DNA of 64,000 bases from Acanthosepion pharaonis (GCA_903632075.3 CAHIKZ030005642.1:847501-911500), one strand, 5' to 3'; shown: positions 1 to 11,085, counted from the stretch's first letter. Program-made: numbers and translations. The notes: generated from the letters alone by a model not told the origin.

Positions 1-340
1 TTCGGCTGCTGAGTTTCCTTTCTTGAACTCATAAAGCATTATGTGCCTCAAATGATTCTTGGGTACTTCCATATTAGCAGGGTTTTAATCAAACAAAATT
101 TAATTTTATTGTTCTCTGAAATAAAATTTGATCAGTTTAAATGCATCTAAACATAAAAATAATGTTCAGCTCCATTAGACATTATAAAATACTCTTTAAA
201 TTTCGTTCATTTAAAAAAAAAGGTAAAATTCGGACAGAACTTATGGGATGACCTGATATATATATACCAGGTGTAACAGCTTTTCTGCAAAATATTTAAT
301 ATCTAAAAATCCCTAAACTAATTGAGTTTCTTTTTTCCAG
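1..340. other. AT-rich non-coding DNA
   Basis: No gene, RNA or recognisable mobile element is visible. It ends in a pyrimidine run and CCAG resembling a splice acceptor just before 341, but the sequence after it has early stops in the frame of the candidate exon that follows. Confidence 0.5.
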
Positions 341-385
341 GTCTTCAGATAAAACGCTTAGCCATCTTGATACCATTTGTCGTCA

Positions 386-580
386 GAATCAGTGAAAAAC
401 TCTTTGAATTATTCAGCTAGAAAAATAACAGGTGAAAATAGTTTTGTGTCAGCCACACTTTCTTCCCAACTGAGCAATAGTGAGAAGAAAAAGATCATTC
501 CGGCCTTTAGTAATGGTTCAACATTCATATTCTGGCTTCCATTTTCAAAGTTCTTTCAAGAGCCATCAACAGAACGCCGA
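386..580 (+). CDS. Possible internal exon, unrecognised product
   Basis: A stop-free stretch lies between an acceptor-like TTTGTCGTCAG (ending 385) and a strong donor-like CGA|GTAAGT at 581. The frame is closed upstream by TGA at 368-370 and runs on past the donor to about 682. It would encode about 65 residues rich in Ser and Lys, with a short aromatic run (FIFWLPFSKFF) near its end. I recognise no domain. No partner exon was found, so a chance open frame with cryptic splice sites is about as likely. RNA evidence would decide. Confidence 0.18.
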
Positions 581-885
581 GTAAGTTTTAAAAAAAAGAA
601 CAGTAGAGAGAAAAACTGTATCAGGAGGTCACAACAGGGAGAGGGATCATCATTTCAACTTAGAGCTAAAGAGATCAATTAGAAGTGATCCAACTCAATC
701 CATAAGATGTTTGACACGTGAGAGAGGAGTTTCAGCTATGACAGTCCAAAGCAGTGAAAAAAGATTTGAAAATGAAATCGTACGTGAAACCTGTGAGGCA
801 CCTTGTTACTCCAGGACAGAAAGTTAGAAGGTTAGAGAGGGCGAAGATCATCTTGAATAAGTTTGAAAATACTATAATCAAATCT

Positions 886-963
886 CATGTGCTGTTCTCG
901 GGCTGTCGGTTTCCTGGGGACTGATCTGCTTGACCCTCATACGTCGAATTCGACGGGAGAGTC

Positions 964-966
<3 letters not shown>
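886..966 (+). repeat. SINE 3' end fragment (OR-like tRNA SINE)
   Basis: The stretch GTTTCCTGGGGACTGATCTG through GGGAGAGTCGAC matches the last 80 bases of the near-complete SINE at 10711-11087. As in that copy, it runs directly into an (AT)n tract. Confidence 0.7.

Positions 967-1022
<56 letters not shown>
967..1022. repeat. (AT)n microsatellite
   Basis: Uninterrupted TA dinucleotides directly after the SINE end, apparently serving as its tail. Confidence 0.95.
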
Positions 1023-1506
<484 letters not shown>

Positions 1507-1603
1507 GGTTATAGTAGTTCCAACGAGAGAAAAGTGTGTATATTAAAAAGAAGAGAGAAATCGCAAAAAAAAAAAATATATATATATATTTTATTTTCCA
1601 TAA

Positions 1604-1648
1604 TTTTGCTACACGTGTTTCCGCTCTCGCGACCGTCATCAGGAAAAA
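1604..1648 (-). ncRNA. Hammerhead ribozyme-like motif, left arm
   Basis: On the minus strand: stem I strand TTTTTC, core CTGATGA, stem II CGGTC-GCGA-GAGCG, core GAAA, palindromic ACACGTGT (minimal stem III), cleavage triplet GTA, then GCAAAA closing stem I. Stem I has one C/T mismatch. Stem II has one G/G mismatch at its third pair. All invariant core positions of a type-I hammerhead (CUGANGA, GAAA, NUH) are present. Activity is not shown. Confidence 0.6.
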
Positions 1649-1825
1649 GGTGAAGATTTCCACATATTAAAAATAATTAATTTTTTTCCTTTATGTTTTT
1701 CAACGTTAAATATTCTCGATATGAGACATTTTCTTTTTTTTTGTGTTAGTGAATATTTAACATCGAAAAATATAAAAGAAAAAAAGAATTAATTTTTAAT
1801 ATAATGTGGAAATCCCCCGCCCCCC

Positions 1826-1866
1826 TTGCCTGATGACGTTCGCGAGACCGGAAACACGTGTAGCAA
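1826..1866 (+). ncRNA. Hammerhead ribozyme-like motif, right arm
   Basis: TTGC (stem I), CTGATGA at 1830-1836, stem II CGTTC-GCGA-GACCG with a GNRA tetraloop, GAAA at 1851-1854, palindromic ACACGTGT, GTA cleavage triplet ending 1862, and GCAA at 1863-1866 pairing perfectly with TTGC. Stem II has one T/C mismatch, at the same third pair that is broken in the left-arm copy. The two copies together imply an ancestral perfect CGGTC/GACCG stem. Confidence 0.65.
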
Positions 1867-1944
1867 AATTATGGAAAATAAAGCATAATATTTTTTTAAA
1901 AAAATCAACATTACAACCAAAAACATTTGCGGTTTCTCTCTTCT

Positions 1945-1950
<6 letters not shown>

Positions 1951-2005
<55 letters not shown>

Positions 2006-2006
2006 T
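1951..2006. repeat. (TA)n(CA)n microsatellite
   Basis: TA dinucleotides followed by five CA units, directly outside the right arm of the inverted dimer. Confidence 0.9.
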
Positions 2007-2301
2007 ACAAATACTGACTTACATTTATTAGACATTGAATTGTATCACCTCAGGTGCTTCATAAATTTACGTGACTTTTCCATTAACCTGATGAATATTC
2101 ATGATGACTTTTATACCTAAAAATTTTGAAAAGCCAATAGCATTTTTGCTCTTGTTTATAAATACTTGTGGCAAAATAAAATCCTTGCATTTGCCTTGAT
2201 AAAGTCTCTCTGAGGAAGAAACGCGTTGGCTAAGATAAGTTTTCTATTTTCTCTATCTATATTGTACTTTTACAGATATACTCTATCTGAACATTTCACA
2301 T

Positions 2302-2341
<40 letters not shown>
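2007..2341. other. Unassigned repeat-like DNA ending in microsatellite
   Basis: Contains CTGAGGAAGAAACGCG (2212-2227), a motif like the ends of several repeats in this window but lacking a stem II. It ends in (CA)n(TA)n at 2299-2341. No gene. Confidence 0.4.
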
Positions 2342-2342
<1 letters not shown>

Positions 2343-2580
2343 CTAGCCAAATTACCCACGTTTTGTTGCGTGTCCCACATTAAAAAGATCCCGAACATTT
2401 TCTAAATTTGAGGTCGATGAGTCTAAAGAAATGACATCGAAATGAAGCGTTTGTTATTTGTCTTTCGACCCCAATCGAGATAAGAGAGTTTACAATTCTA
2501 CTCTCCAGTTAGTTGTGAACATCCTAATCTTTTCAATGGCTGTATAGTACACACTTTCCACAAGGCTGCATACGGTTTTG
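2342..2580 (+). repeat. Possible RTE-type LINE/SINE 3' fragment
   Basis: It begins ACTAGCCAAATTACCCACG directly after a TA tract, resembling the start of the repeat at 21437. No coding sequence is preserved. Confidence 0.3.
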
Positions 2581-3040
2581 CTTCCTGGTCATGAAGATAA
2601 ACTACATCCGCTAGCAAGGCCTTTGATCGGGAGGTTTTGCGGAGCGTGGAACCATCTCTACATTGCTATTGTTCCCAGGTCCATCCTGACCCGGGGCGAT
2701 AGCTCATGTTAAGGTCCCAACTATGGACAAATAGTTAACCCCGAAATTGGCGTCAAAATACTATGAAAATATAAAAAGTATCAAAATACATTTTTATAGT
2801 AATACATTTTCATAATAAAAAACTTAACAGCAAATACATTTTGGCAAAGAAAAATAAATAAATAAATAAAAATAATACTAACAATACATTTTTATTTAAA
2901 AAATTACCAACAATGCATTTTTGATAAACAGAATTACCATTTTTGTAAAAGAAATTACTAATGTTCCCAAGAAAATTAAATTTCATCATTAAATTAGCCA
3001 TAAGGAGTTGATATGCCGCTAAACAAATAAAAACATACCG
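2581..3040 (+). repeat. Dispersed repeat, 'GATAAACTACATCC' family copy 1
   Basis: It starts TCCTGGTCATGAAGATAAAC and ends GTTGATATGCCGCTAAACAAA. It shares CAGCAAGGCC-like, CCTGACCCGGGG and GGTCCCAACTATGG blocks with copies at 19911, 36497, 46121, 51712 and 53806. The middle contains short TACCAACAATACATTT units. No internal polymerase III boxes or open frame were identified, so its class is unknown. Confidence 0.75.
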
Positions 3041-3410
3041 TTTTGTATTAAAAGTTGTCACCCGTAACTGGTTGTCCTGTCACTGATAGAAAGGTCAGTC
3101 TACCCTACTATTTAACGCATAGCTGGGCGTAGGAATGACTGAGCAATTATTTCAAAGAAATTCCTACCTTACGATAACGCTCATACATACATACATCCAC
3201 ACATACGTTCCTGCCTACGTACACATAAGCTCATTCTTGCAAGGACTACCACGAACATTTTGACGACCTTGCATCAACCAAAATACATTCATTTTATTTG
3301 TAGAGACCTTAATTGATTTATATGTATATAAATTTGTTTTTCACTTTACAATTTGATTTTCTTGTTTTATACCCCTCTTATGGTGGGCTTGTGGCGGACT
3401 TCCACCACAT
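3041..3410. other. Unassigned DNA
   Basis: AT-rich, with short CATA-rich tracts around 3182-3215. No gene or recognisable element is visible. Confidence 0.4.
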
Positions 3411-4090
3411 TTATTTAATTTTGATTAGGAAAACAAACTGATGTAAAGAAAGGGACAAGGCAAAGGTATCATTATAAAAATTGTATTCAACAATGTATAC
3501 AATAAAGAATGTGTAAGAAAAAGCATGCAATGAGTAAGACGAGAGTTGTCTCTCTTTGATTATCAAAGTTCTCTGAAAGGAAAGAGTTAATAGTTTGTTA
3601 TAAATGTTTTTAACAGTTTTGCTGTGCAAGAGGAAAAATATGTAAGCGTAAAGGAATATGCAGTTTGTGAATTGAGTGAGAAAATCGGCGCATAACTTCA
3701 ACCGTCGTGAATTTCTGTGGCAGCTAAAGTCTCACTGGTGCGTCTATGCTTTTCTCTTGCTTTTATAGGTGATCATTGGATCAGGAGTGCTGCGCGGGAA
3801 GAATCACACTTCACGTGCAGAGAATCCGATTGGTCGACACTGACCAATCAGTGAATGAGCTTTGGGGAGATTTCTGGGAGCCGATTCTCCCAAAAGTGCA
3901 CAAAATCTACTATACGAAAATATAGCGATTTCAAAATTGTCGCATAAGGCAGTAGCGTTGATTTCTATCCAATGAATAATTGTTATTGAAATTTGAATTT
4001 GTGTAGGTATGTATGTGTGTGTGATGATGATCGCTATAGGGTATCTAATGGACAAGGCCAAATCAAACTAATCTGTTTCAACACTAATAC
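3411..4090 (-). repeat. LTR-like repeat, copy 1
   Basis: It shares, in the same order and strand, a CATACATACC/GATGATGAT stretch, paired CCAAT boxes and a downstream TATA box with 60300-60870. The minus-strand open frame at 3411-3701 has no recognisable domain. The arrangement resembles a retrotransposon long terminal repeat, but no primer-binding site or flanking polyprotein was found. Confidence 0.35.
3761..3847 (-). promoter_or_regulatory. CCAAT/TATA promoter-like module
   Basis: On the minus strand: CCAAT boxes in both orientations (3829-3833 and 3843-3847) forming GATTGGTC...TGACCAATC, a further CCAAT at 3775-3779, then TATAAAA at 3761-3767. The CCAAT-to-TATA spacing is about 70 bases, typical of an RNA polymerase II core promoter. 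The same arrangement recurs at 60671-60769. Confidence 0.45.
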
Positions 4091-5240
4091 ACTTCATTAT
4101 AACTGATAACCCACTATACTGTTTCCAAGGAAAGTGTATATAACAAACTCGAACTCATCTTAACCGATTTAACTTTCCGAGTCGCTAACCCTTACACTAT
4201 CTGCACGTATCACTTATTATTTTGCTGTAGGACAATAAAACTTTAATTCAAATATTTATTCATGTTTATCTGGATAGAATAATATTGTACAAATACAAAT
4301 TCTGTTTCTAACTGGCCATTTTTGAAGCCAATAAATGCATGACGTCCTTCTCCCTATGTATAATGATCACCTGAAAATAATATCTCTACCCCGAATATTC
4401 TACCCTCAAATTTGATTTTTGTATCACGAACAAGCAACACGACAAACAAGTAACAATAAAACAAAACGGGACCAAAAGCAAAACTCGAAACACTAAAAAA
4501 AAAACCCCGCAAAAAAAAAAAAAAAAAAACGTGCCATCGCAGCGTGTACCCGGCAGAGCAAAAAAGACCTAATCATTCCCCCTTCCCGTTGCCCGCCATT
4601 ATGTTACGTCTGCTCACAGAATCTGAAGAGTCTCTCCATATGAGGCTTCGTGCTGCAAAAGATCAGGAACTCTGCCAGATATAGCCAAAGTCTATCAACA
4701 ACGAATCATCAGCAGCAGCAACCGGGTCACACCCACTCACAACCCCCTATCTACCTATCTTGCTCAGTATTTACACACAACCTTTCCCAGGATAGCACAA
4801 CGCATTATTATATGAATAAAACTCGAGCGACGAAATCATCGTGCAGTGACTTGCGTCGTACGAAGCCTAGAAAGGTAATCAGAGACGAAGAAGATGAGGA
4901 AGAAGAGAGATAGATAAAGAAAGTAAAAGAGAGTGTGTATGTATGTTTGAGAGAGAGAGAGAGAGAGAGAGAAGTAGAAAGAATAAGAAAGTGCGTATGA
5001 AAGAATAACAGAAGAAGAAAAATATGTGAGACAAAAAAAAAGAAAAAAACAACAGTTTGTAATAGAAAGAAAGAAATAAGAAAAAGAGGGTGTGCGTGAG
5101 AGAGAAAATCGGGGAAAGAGAGTGTGTGAGAGATAACGAGAGTGGGTGATAGTTAAAGAGAGGATATGTATAACTGAGAGGGTAAAGGAAAGAGACTATG
5201 TGTGTGCACGTGAGAGCGAGCGAGTTTGGGAAAAGTGATA
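4091..5240. other. Unassigned DNA; purine-rich right half
   Basis: 4500-4530 is an A-rich run. 4601-4684 holds a 27-codon ATG-to-TAG frame on the plus strand, and 4650-4913 an overlapping Gln/His-rich then Asp/Glu-rich frame. Neither is recognisable. 4900-5240 is dominated by GA-rich simple sequence. No gene can be supported. Confidence 0.4.
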
Positions 5241-6233
5241 AAGAGGAAAACTAACAATCATTTTATCCCACACAATAACTATTAGGTGCGTGTAAAAGTT
5301 TCCAGACCCCCACTAGAGATTGAATATACAGTTTTGCAAGACAATTTATACACCTGATAGTGGGAGAGATTAAAGAAATAAAAAATGCGTGTCGTTTGGT
5401 CAGAATAGACATGGTATCGTTTTTTTTTTTTTTCTTTTAAAAAATAAATGAACACAGGTCATGAATTGTGGCTCGGGATGAATGCAACATTTTTGAATGA
5501 TCAAATAAAATTATCCTTTGCACAAAATGTAACGAAATTTGTTTTAATAGTTTTCTTCTTTTAAATCGGGTTATATTTGGCACATAAGCTTCTTAGAAAT
5601 GACCAAAAATGGATGTCAATTTTCACTTAGATAAACAAAAAATAAATAAAATGACAGACTCGTCATTAAGCTATAGTTTGATAAAAAAAAGCACCCACAC
5701 AGACACGCACAAACACACATACACAAATATATTTAAAAATATTTCATAACAGGTCTATATATTTCTTGAGATCAATTTTCTATGACGTAAACGGCATGTT
5801 AGAATTCTGTCTTCCAGTTAGAATCTAAGAAGACAAAGAAATCGAATCAAGGAATAAAGGGTTATGTAGAAAACCTATTTCTGGTATTGCTTAATGGCTT
5901 TCATGGTAGCTATAGTGGGGTGTAGTTTGGACAAAATGGTACAGGATGTAGGCTAGAAAGAGGACGGAAGACATGCGAGAATTGTATGGCTGATTTAAAT
6001 AAAGAAAATGAATCAGGAAAACACCCTCACATGAAGATAAAAAAATAAATTACAGACAGGTGAGAAATCGTGAGAAAACACCGACAGGTAATGAAAGCCG
6101 AAATGTCTTTACGTACAGAGATGTGTAGGTGTCTAGCTATGTATTCATGTATAACCATATCTTTAAGCATCTATGAAAAGCTTAACAGGATGTGTGTAAA
6201 CCCATAACCTTCTCTCTTTCGCTTTTGAACGTA

Positions 6234-6235
<2 letters not shown>
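5241..6235. other. Unassigned AT-rich DNA
   Basis: No coding potential or known element seen. Contains poly-T at 5419-5433 and a short CA-rich stretch near 5690-5725. Confidence 0.4.
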
Positions 6236-6286
<51 letters not shown>

Positions 6287-6288
6287 AA
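6236..6288. repeat. (TCTA)n microsatellite
   Basis: About 13 uninterrupted TCTA units. Confidence 0.95.
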
Positions 6289-6952
6289 GGACAACTTTTG
6301 ATTCAAATCGGAGAAAATAACGGCAAACCACTCCCCCATATTTCCGAAGAACAATAAGGGTGATACATTTTAAATGGAGTTTAAATGAATTCAATCCGAC
6401 ATTATTAAGTGTTCATAATAATAATAATAATAATAATTGAATAGCTATGATCGCTTAAAGAGAGAAGAGAGAATGAAATCGATCTCCATAATTGTAGCCC
6501 TTTGCCATACTAGACTAAGACTAATTAATACCAAGAAACCAATCGAAAAATACCTTGATAATAATAATTAACTTATTTAATTTTTAATTCAAATTAAATT
6601 GTGATAATGATAGTGAAAGAGAAATCTTTAAAAATGTCTACACTCTACAGTCAGCACTAACAAATAAAAATAAGTTCCCATTTGAAATTCAGATATGAGT
6701 TTTTATGTTTTATATTTAAGTTTATTTAAGATAGTGGTAAAAAGGATGTGTACATGCATACATACGTGTGCGTGTGTGTGTATATAGTTTATGTATTCAT
6801 GTATACTAAGACTTGTGCTCATGCTTATCGAGAGATTTTAGAAGTCTATATAGACCAAATATTTTTCACTATGCACAACTTCAAATGCTAAGGAACCTAA
6901 AATTTCTCATAATCACTTAAACTTTCGGGACCTACCAACTTACCAATTTCTT
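6289..6952. other. Unassigned AT-rich DNA
   Basis: Includes a short (AAT)n run at 6417-6438. No gene. Confidence 0.4.
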
Positions 6953-6955
6953 TTC

Positions 6956-7000
<45 letters not shown>

Positions 7001-7034
7001 ACTCAGTTCATTATCTGCCTTTCTCAGTCTGTTC

Positions 7035-7105
<71 letters not shown>
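6953..7105. repeat. Two (TCTA)n tracts
   Basis: Tracts at 6957-7000 and 7037-7105 are separated by a short CAGT/CATTATCTGCC spacer. They are probably one tract with a degenerate middle. Confidence 0.95.
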
Positions 7106-7340
7106 GCCTGTCTGTTCATCTACCAGAGAGAGAAAAAATATAGGTGATCTTATGCATGAATTGACCGCTTGAGAAAGTTTCTTTTATATTGCTGCTGAAA
7201 TCGCAGACCTTGCAGTCTTCAGTCCTATGATCTACTACTGGCTTTGGACTCTCTCCAAAGGTGCCTGCATGTGCATTATTTAATGAATGCAATCACCGGT
7301 TTAAGTGCCTGTTTGCCAGTTGGCACGTGGATGCACGTGT

Positions 7341-7514
7341 GCCACAAAAAAATAAATAAATAAATAAATAAATAAATACGAAAAAAGTCCCCAGTTTCAA
7401 ATAAATAAAAAGAAAAGAAAAAACCAAAAGAATAAAAGAAAAAAGAAAAAAAGAAGTTAAAAAGGGAGGAAAATAAAAGAAAGCAAAAAGGGAAATAAAT
7501 AATGACTCATGGGA

Positions 7515-7554
<40 letters not shown>

Positions 7555-7640
7555 AATATATATAAAAAAAGGAAGAAAGAAGGCTTTGAAAAACAAAATT
7601 GAAATTTAAAGAAAGAAAGAAACAAACAAACAAACAAAGA
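7341..7640. repeat. A-rich simple repeats incl. (GAAA)n
   Basis: (AAAT)n at 7348-7377, (GAAA)n at 7515-7556, and AAAC units near 7620. The minus-strand open frames across here are products of the simple sequence. Confidence 0.9.
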
Positions 7641-7686
7641 ATGAACAAAACGGCTAAAAAAACCCCAAAATCTTTGTGCAACTCAC

Positions 7687-7940
7687 CTGACAATTTCGGA
7701 GTGTCCCTCAGCGCAGGCTGCGTGTAGAGGCGTCCAAAAATCCTCATCTTGTTTGTTGACGTCGGCACCATGAGCCACAAGTAACTTGGTTACAGCTATA
7801 TTCCCATCTAGGACGGCTTGATGCAGAGGTGTCAACCCTGAAAGGTATACAGACATGTCATCAGTGTCCGACATCATGGAACCCACATCGGACAAGTTCG
7901 AAACATCTCCGGTCCCCTCTTCCCCTGTACTGATACTCAT
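7687..7940 (-). CDS. First coding exon of an ankyrin-repeat protein, PP1 regulatory subunit-like
   Basis: An 84-codon minus-strand exon starts at ATG (7940-7938) with A at -3. In the same frame a TAA occurs about 50 bases upstream, so this is the first usable start. It ends GTC AG|GTGAGT, a consensus donor at 7686-7681 (phase 2). Residues 1-30 are Ser/Asp/Gly/Glu-rich. Residues 35-67 form an ankyrin repeat (GLTPLHQAVLDGN, then LLVAHGADVNKQD). A second repeat starts at WTPLHAACAEGHSEIVR and is cut by the intron. The TPLH and GADVN motifs are classic ankyrin. The combination GLTPLHxAVLxGN plus DExxWTPLHAAC most resembles small protein phosphatase 1 regulatory ankyrin proteins (PPP1R27/PPP1R12/PPP1R16 type). 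That assignment is inferred from memory of the family; no KVxF PP1-docking motif is in this exon. No downstream exon was found between 1 and 7680, implying a long intron. Confidence 0.8.
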
Positions 7941-8520
7941 CTTTCCCTTATAAAGATACCGAAAATTTAAACCCTTTATGCTTTAAAGATCCGCGTTTTT
8001 TTTTGTTTTTTTTTTTTGTTATCCTTATTACAATTGCAAGAGATGAGGTTATTCCCGATTATGTCGCGTTCGGTCTTCAGTTATGTAAACTCCCTGTGAA
8101 ATGTTTTCTTTTGATCGGTGGAAAAAAAAAGGGTTAAAAAATGATCTGAATTGGAATGTTATTGTTTTCTTTTTCTTTGCTGTTTTTTGTTTTTTTTAAT
8201 TATGTTTCACAATTATTAGTAATTTCTATGTTTTGCGAGAAAACTCGCAGAAAATAACATGCAGCCGAATTGTGAAAGAAAAGGGATAATTAAAAAAAAA
8301 AAAAAAAAAAAAGATTAAAACTTGGGCGAGGCTCCCTACTAGACCGGTTGCAGTAATAGATGAATGAACATATTTGTTCCTTGGAAAGATCCTTCACTTC
8401 TTTGGTATTTACACCGTTAATAAAAATTCTAATATCTAATTTATCGGCTGGTTCTAAAAGACGAATTGTAGGCGTCGTTTGGAGATTTCCTTCCAGCCGT
8501 TAGCGACTATGCAATGAAAA
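7941..8520. other. 5' flank of the ankyrin exon
   Basis: Should contain 5' UTR or an upstream intron of the minus-strand gene. It has several A/T homopolymers (T-runs near 7998-8021, A-run at 8293-8311). No clear TATA box or CpG island, so the promoter cannot be placed. Confidence 0.35.
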
Positions 8521-8900
8521 GATAATTAAATTGAAAGGGAGAACAAGAGGAGGGTATATAGATAAAGAGCGAGAGGTAAAGAGAGTAGATAGAAGGGGAG
8601 GAGTGCTAAAGAGAAGCAGAAAGTGCAAGAGAGGATAGAAAGGTTAGATCGAGAGAGGAAGTGCGAACTGGTAAAGAAAAGATGGAGGCGATAAGGAGTA
8701 GACAGAGGTGGAATAAGTAGTATAGCGAGTGAGTGTGCAAAACGTGGGGGAGATCTCTGTCTTGTTTATGGGAGAACACGATGAAGGGAGCGAAAGAGAG
8801 AGAAGAGAGGGAACGAGAGGCTGATGTGGAGCGAGTGTCTTCGTCGAGGGAGGCTTCTGCGCCTATGTGAGAGTGAGCACTTAAAAGAGAGAGGGTTTGC
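8521..8900. repeat. GA-rich low-complexity DNA
   Basis: Irregular GAGA/AGAG purine-rich plus strand. The 144-codon frame on the opposite strand (to 9040) is Ser/Leu-rich low complexity and not supported as a gene. Confidence 0.6.
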
Positions 8901-9435
8901 ACTTGAGTTAGGAACGGGAGGATGGTAGCAAGCAAAGATACATAGAATACATAAGCATTTACAACGAACATTTTTTCTGCTATCTGAATTAGTTGCTGCG
9001 TTGTTATTTCAAAATAAAATGCTACGAGAATTTGCGCCAACCGTAGCAGCGATGGAAAGGGAAAATTCGAAAGTCCAAACCTCCGATATTAAGGGTATTT
9101 AGGAGTACAGAATTTACACAGAGTAAACGTTTGTTTTTAATACTCATGCATGCATGATGGCCACCACCTCTTTATCAGGTATAACCATCTCAGGACACCA
9201 TTGTAAGACTCCGTTGTGCCCTAAACAGATGTGGCTATTTAAACTGGACACACTTTTAAAACCTCTGATACAGAGTTGAAAGACAGGAGACATATTATTA
9301 TCATTAGGCTTATTTTTGCGAATTTTTACTTGTCTTTTCAGCTAATTTGCACAGTTTTTCACAAATTTCACACGAGTTGCTAGTATTTAATGCCAGTTCA
9401 AAGCTGGTTGATGCTCTGGTACGATAAATTTACAC
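8901..9435. other. Unassigned DNA
   Basis: No gene or repeat family recognised. Confidence 0.35.
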
Positions 9436-9469
9436 ATGACACAATTTTTCTGCTTTACACAAGCAAAAC

Positions 9470-9800
9470 CTACCGCAAATACGACTAAGATAGGTTTGCC
9501 CATCGCCCGGTTTACACTTCTCCCTGGTCTCTTGAACAAGAGTAAAGGCTTATCCTTTGTTCCCTGTTTAGGGCTGGGTATCTGGTTCCTTCTGAAGTCT
9601 ATTTCAACTTCTGACGTTTCCGTCTGGACTCTTAAAATTTTATTAACTAATTATTTATTTATTATTTCTTCTTATCAAAACTAGCGGCTAGGTGCGCCTA
9701 TCATCCAGTTCACCCTCCTCCCCGGGCTTTTGAACAGGAGAAGAGGGTTTTCCTTTGTTCCCAGTTTAGGATTGGGTTCCTTCTAAAGTCTTTTCATTCA
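9470..9800 (+). repeat. Tandem doublet of a dispersed LINE-tail-like repeat
   Basis: Two adjacent copies (about 9485-9605 and 9695-9790) share CTTTTGAACAGGAG, TCCTTTGTTCCC and GGTTCCTTCTAAAGTC-like blocks. Minus-strand copies of the same text occur at 31330-31445 and, partly, at 29440-29515. No complete frame. Confidence 0.6.
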
Positions 9801-9899
9801 CTTTCAGTTGTAATGTAGTCTTTGTTCAAAATAGCCGAGGCCGTAGATCTGAGGAGTAGACTTGAGAAAACAGATGTTGTTCGGCTGACAAATGCTATG

Positions 9900-10205
9900 A
9901 ATAACATGGACAGACCATGTGAGCAACGATGAAGCTTAAAGGAAAATGGAAACAAAAAGAACACTTACAGAAACAACTGAAATTTCTGGGACACATAATG
10001 AGGAAAGAAGGCTTAGGGAACTTGACACACACAGGCTATATTGAAGGAAAAAGAGACAGGAAAACAGAGAGTAACCCACTTAATAATCTAGTGTAAATAA
10101 ATGGCAAAACAGTGTGTAGGATAGATGGGGATAAGGCATTTGCTGAGAGTGACAAAGAATAGAAAGTTCTGGAGTTATCCTGAAGAGACATGACACATAA
10201 GAGAG
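9900..10205 (+). mobile_element. LINE reverse-transcriptase C-terminal fragment (family B)
   Basis: Broken plus-strand reading contains LKFLGHIMRKEG and GYIEGKRDRK, typical of the C-terminal tail of non-LTR reverse transcriptases (LGHIxRKEGL...GxIEGKRxRGR). The same text appears on the minus strand inside 44130-44880, so both are copies of one family. In-frame stops make it non-functional. Confidence 0.65.
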
Positions 10206-10660
10206 ATTAGAAAAAAATCTTTAACTCATAAATTAAACACTTCTTTAAATATCTGTTGTAATGTAGTCTTTGTTCAAAATAGCCAAGAATTAGGAAGGCC
10301 GATAATTAGAGAGAGTATCAAAGGAACTGATGAACTAGGTAGGAAAAACAAAGAGGTGGTTTATTAAATACTCAGAAAACGGAAAAACAAGTAAATCAAC
10401 CACTCCTCAAATCCTACTTTAATGTGGCTACTTGCCATATTTATAAGTAAGAGCAGTCCATTGTCGCAGTAGTAGGGGAGAGAAGGAAGTATGGTGAATC
10501 ATACTCTACAGGATTTTGACTCTCAGTAACCCCTTGCGTCATAATCGCTTGGGTGAATTGACCAAAAAATAGAAAAAGAAACCTCATAGGTGAAGTCATG
10601 GTTGCCACCTATATAATCTGCAAGTTCTACATTTTTTACTCTTTTCGGACACCTTCACAT
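10206..10660. other. Unassigned, repeat-derived DNA
   Basis: Contains a second copy of the text GTTGTAATGTAGTCTTTGTT (also at 9808-9827) and CTCAGTAACCCCTTGCGTC (10533-10551), similar to the tails near LINE fragments at 26540 and 63520. No gene. Confidence 0.4.
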
Positions 10661-10667
10661 ACACACA

Positions 10668-10710
10668 CAAACACACAAACACACACACACACGCATATAT
10701 ATATATATAT
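10668..10710. repeat. (CA)n(TA)n microsatellite
   Basis: Short CA then TA run immediately upstream of the SINE head. Confidence 0.85.
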
Positions 10711-11085
10711 TGGAGGCACGTTGGAGTAATGGATAGCGGCTTGGACTGAGGAATCGCAGAGCCGAGTTCGAATTCCAGTCGAATCCATTACATTCACTTA
10801 CGTGCTAACACCCTTGGGAAAGGTGTGAATCATCTTCTTCTCCCTCCAGGTATGGGTAAAATAGCAGGACAGACTGGGTTCTATAGCCTTGGATGGCAAC
10901 TGGTCTAGGAGAAGGACAACTCTGAATTCAAAACCTGCGGAGGGTCGTTTGGGGACCTTGTGGCACGTACTGCACCAGGTTTCTGTGGATGGTTCTGCAC
11001 GAAACCTTCTAATAATCAAATCTCCTGTCGGTTTCCTGGGAACTGATTTGCTTGACCCTCATACGTCCAACTGGACGGGAGAGTC

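Larger units (their letters stand above)
1520..1945. mobile_element. Inverted-dimer repeat with two hammerhead-like motifs
   Basis: The left arm (about 1525-1690, minus orientation) and right arm (about 1780-1945, plus orientation) are inverted copies. Both share the GAAACACGTGTAGCAAAATT core, GTGGAAAT beside it, and TTTCTCTCTTC near the outer end. The centre (1690-1780) is itself partly palindromic. Each outer end abuts an AT dinucleotide tract. A third, single copy lies at 18300-18570. There is no coding capacity. This looks like a non-autonomous element, possibly related to Penelope-like or retrozyme-like elements because of the ribozyme motif (inference). Confidence 0.6.

Noticed and set aside
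2204..2235. CTGAGGAAGAAACGCG as a hammerhead
   Set aside because: The core words are adjacent with no stem II between them.
6236..7105. Regularly spaced TCTA tracts considered as a CRISPR-like array
   Set aside because: Simple tetranucleotide repeats without spacers, in a eukaryotic context.
7293..7780. Phe/Leu/Ser-rich minus-strand frames of 107-114 codons
   Set aside because: They read through (GAAA)n and A-rich simple sequence. The second overlaps the true ankyrin exon in a different frame.
8606..9040. 144-codon minus-strand frame near the ankyrin exon
   Set aside because: Purine-rich low complexity on the other strand; not recognisable and not linked by plausible splice sites.
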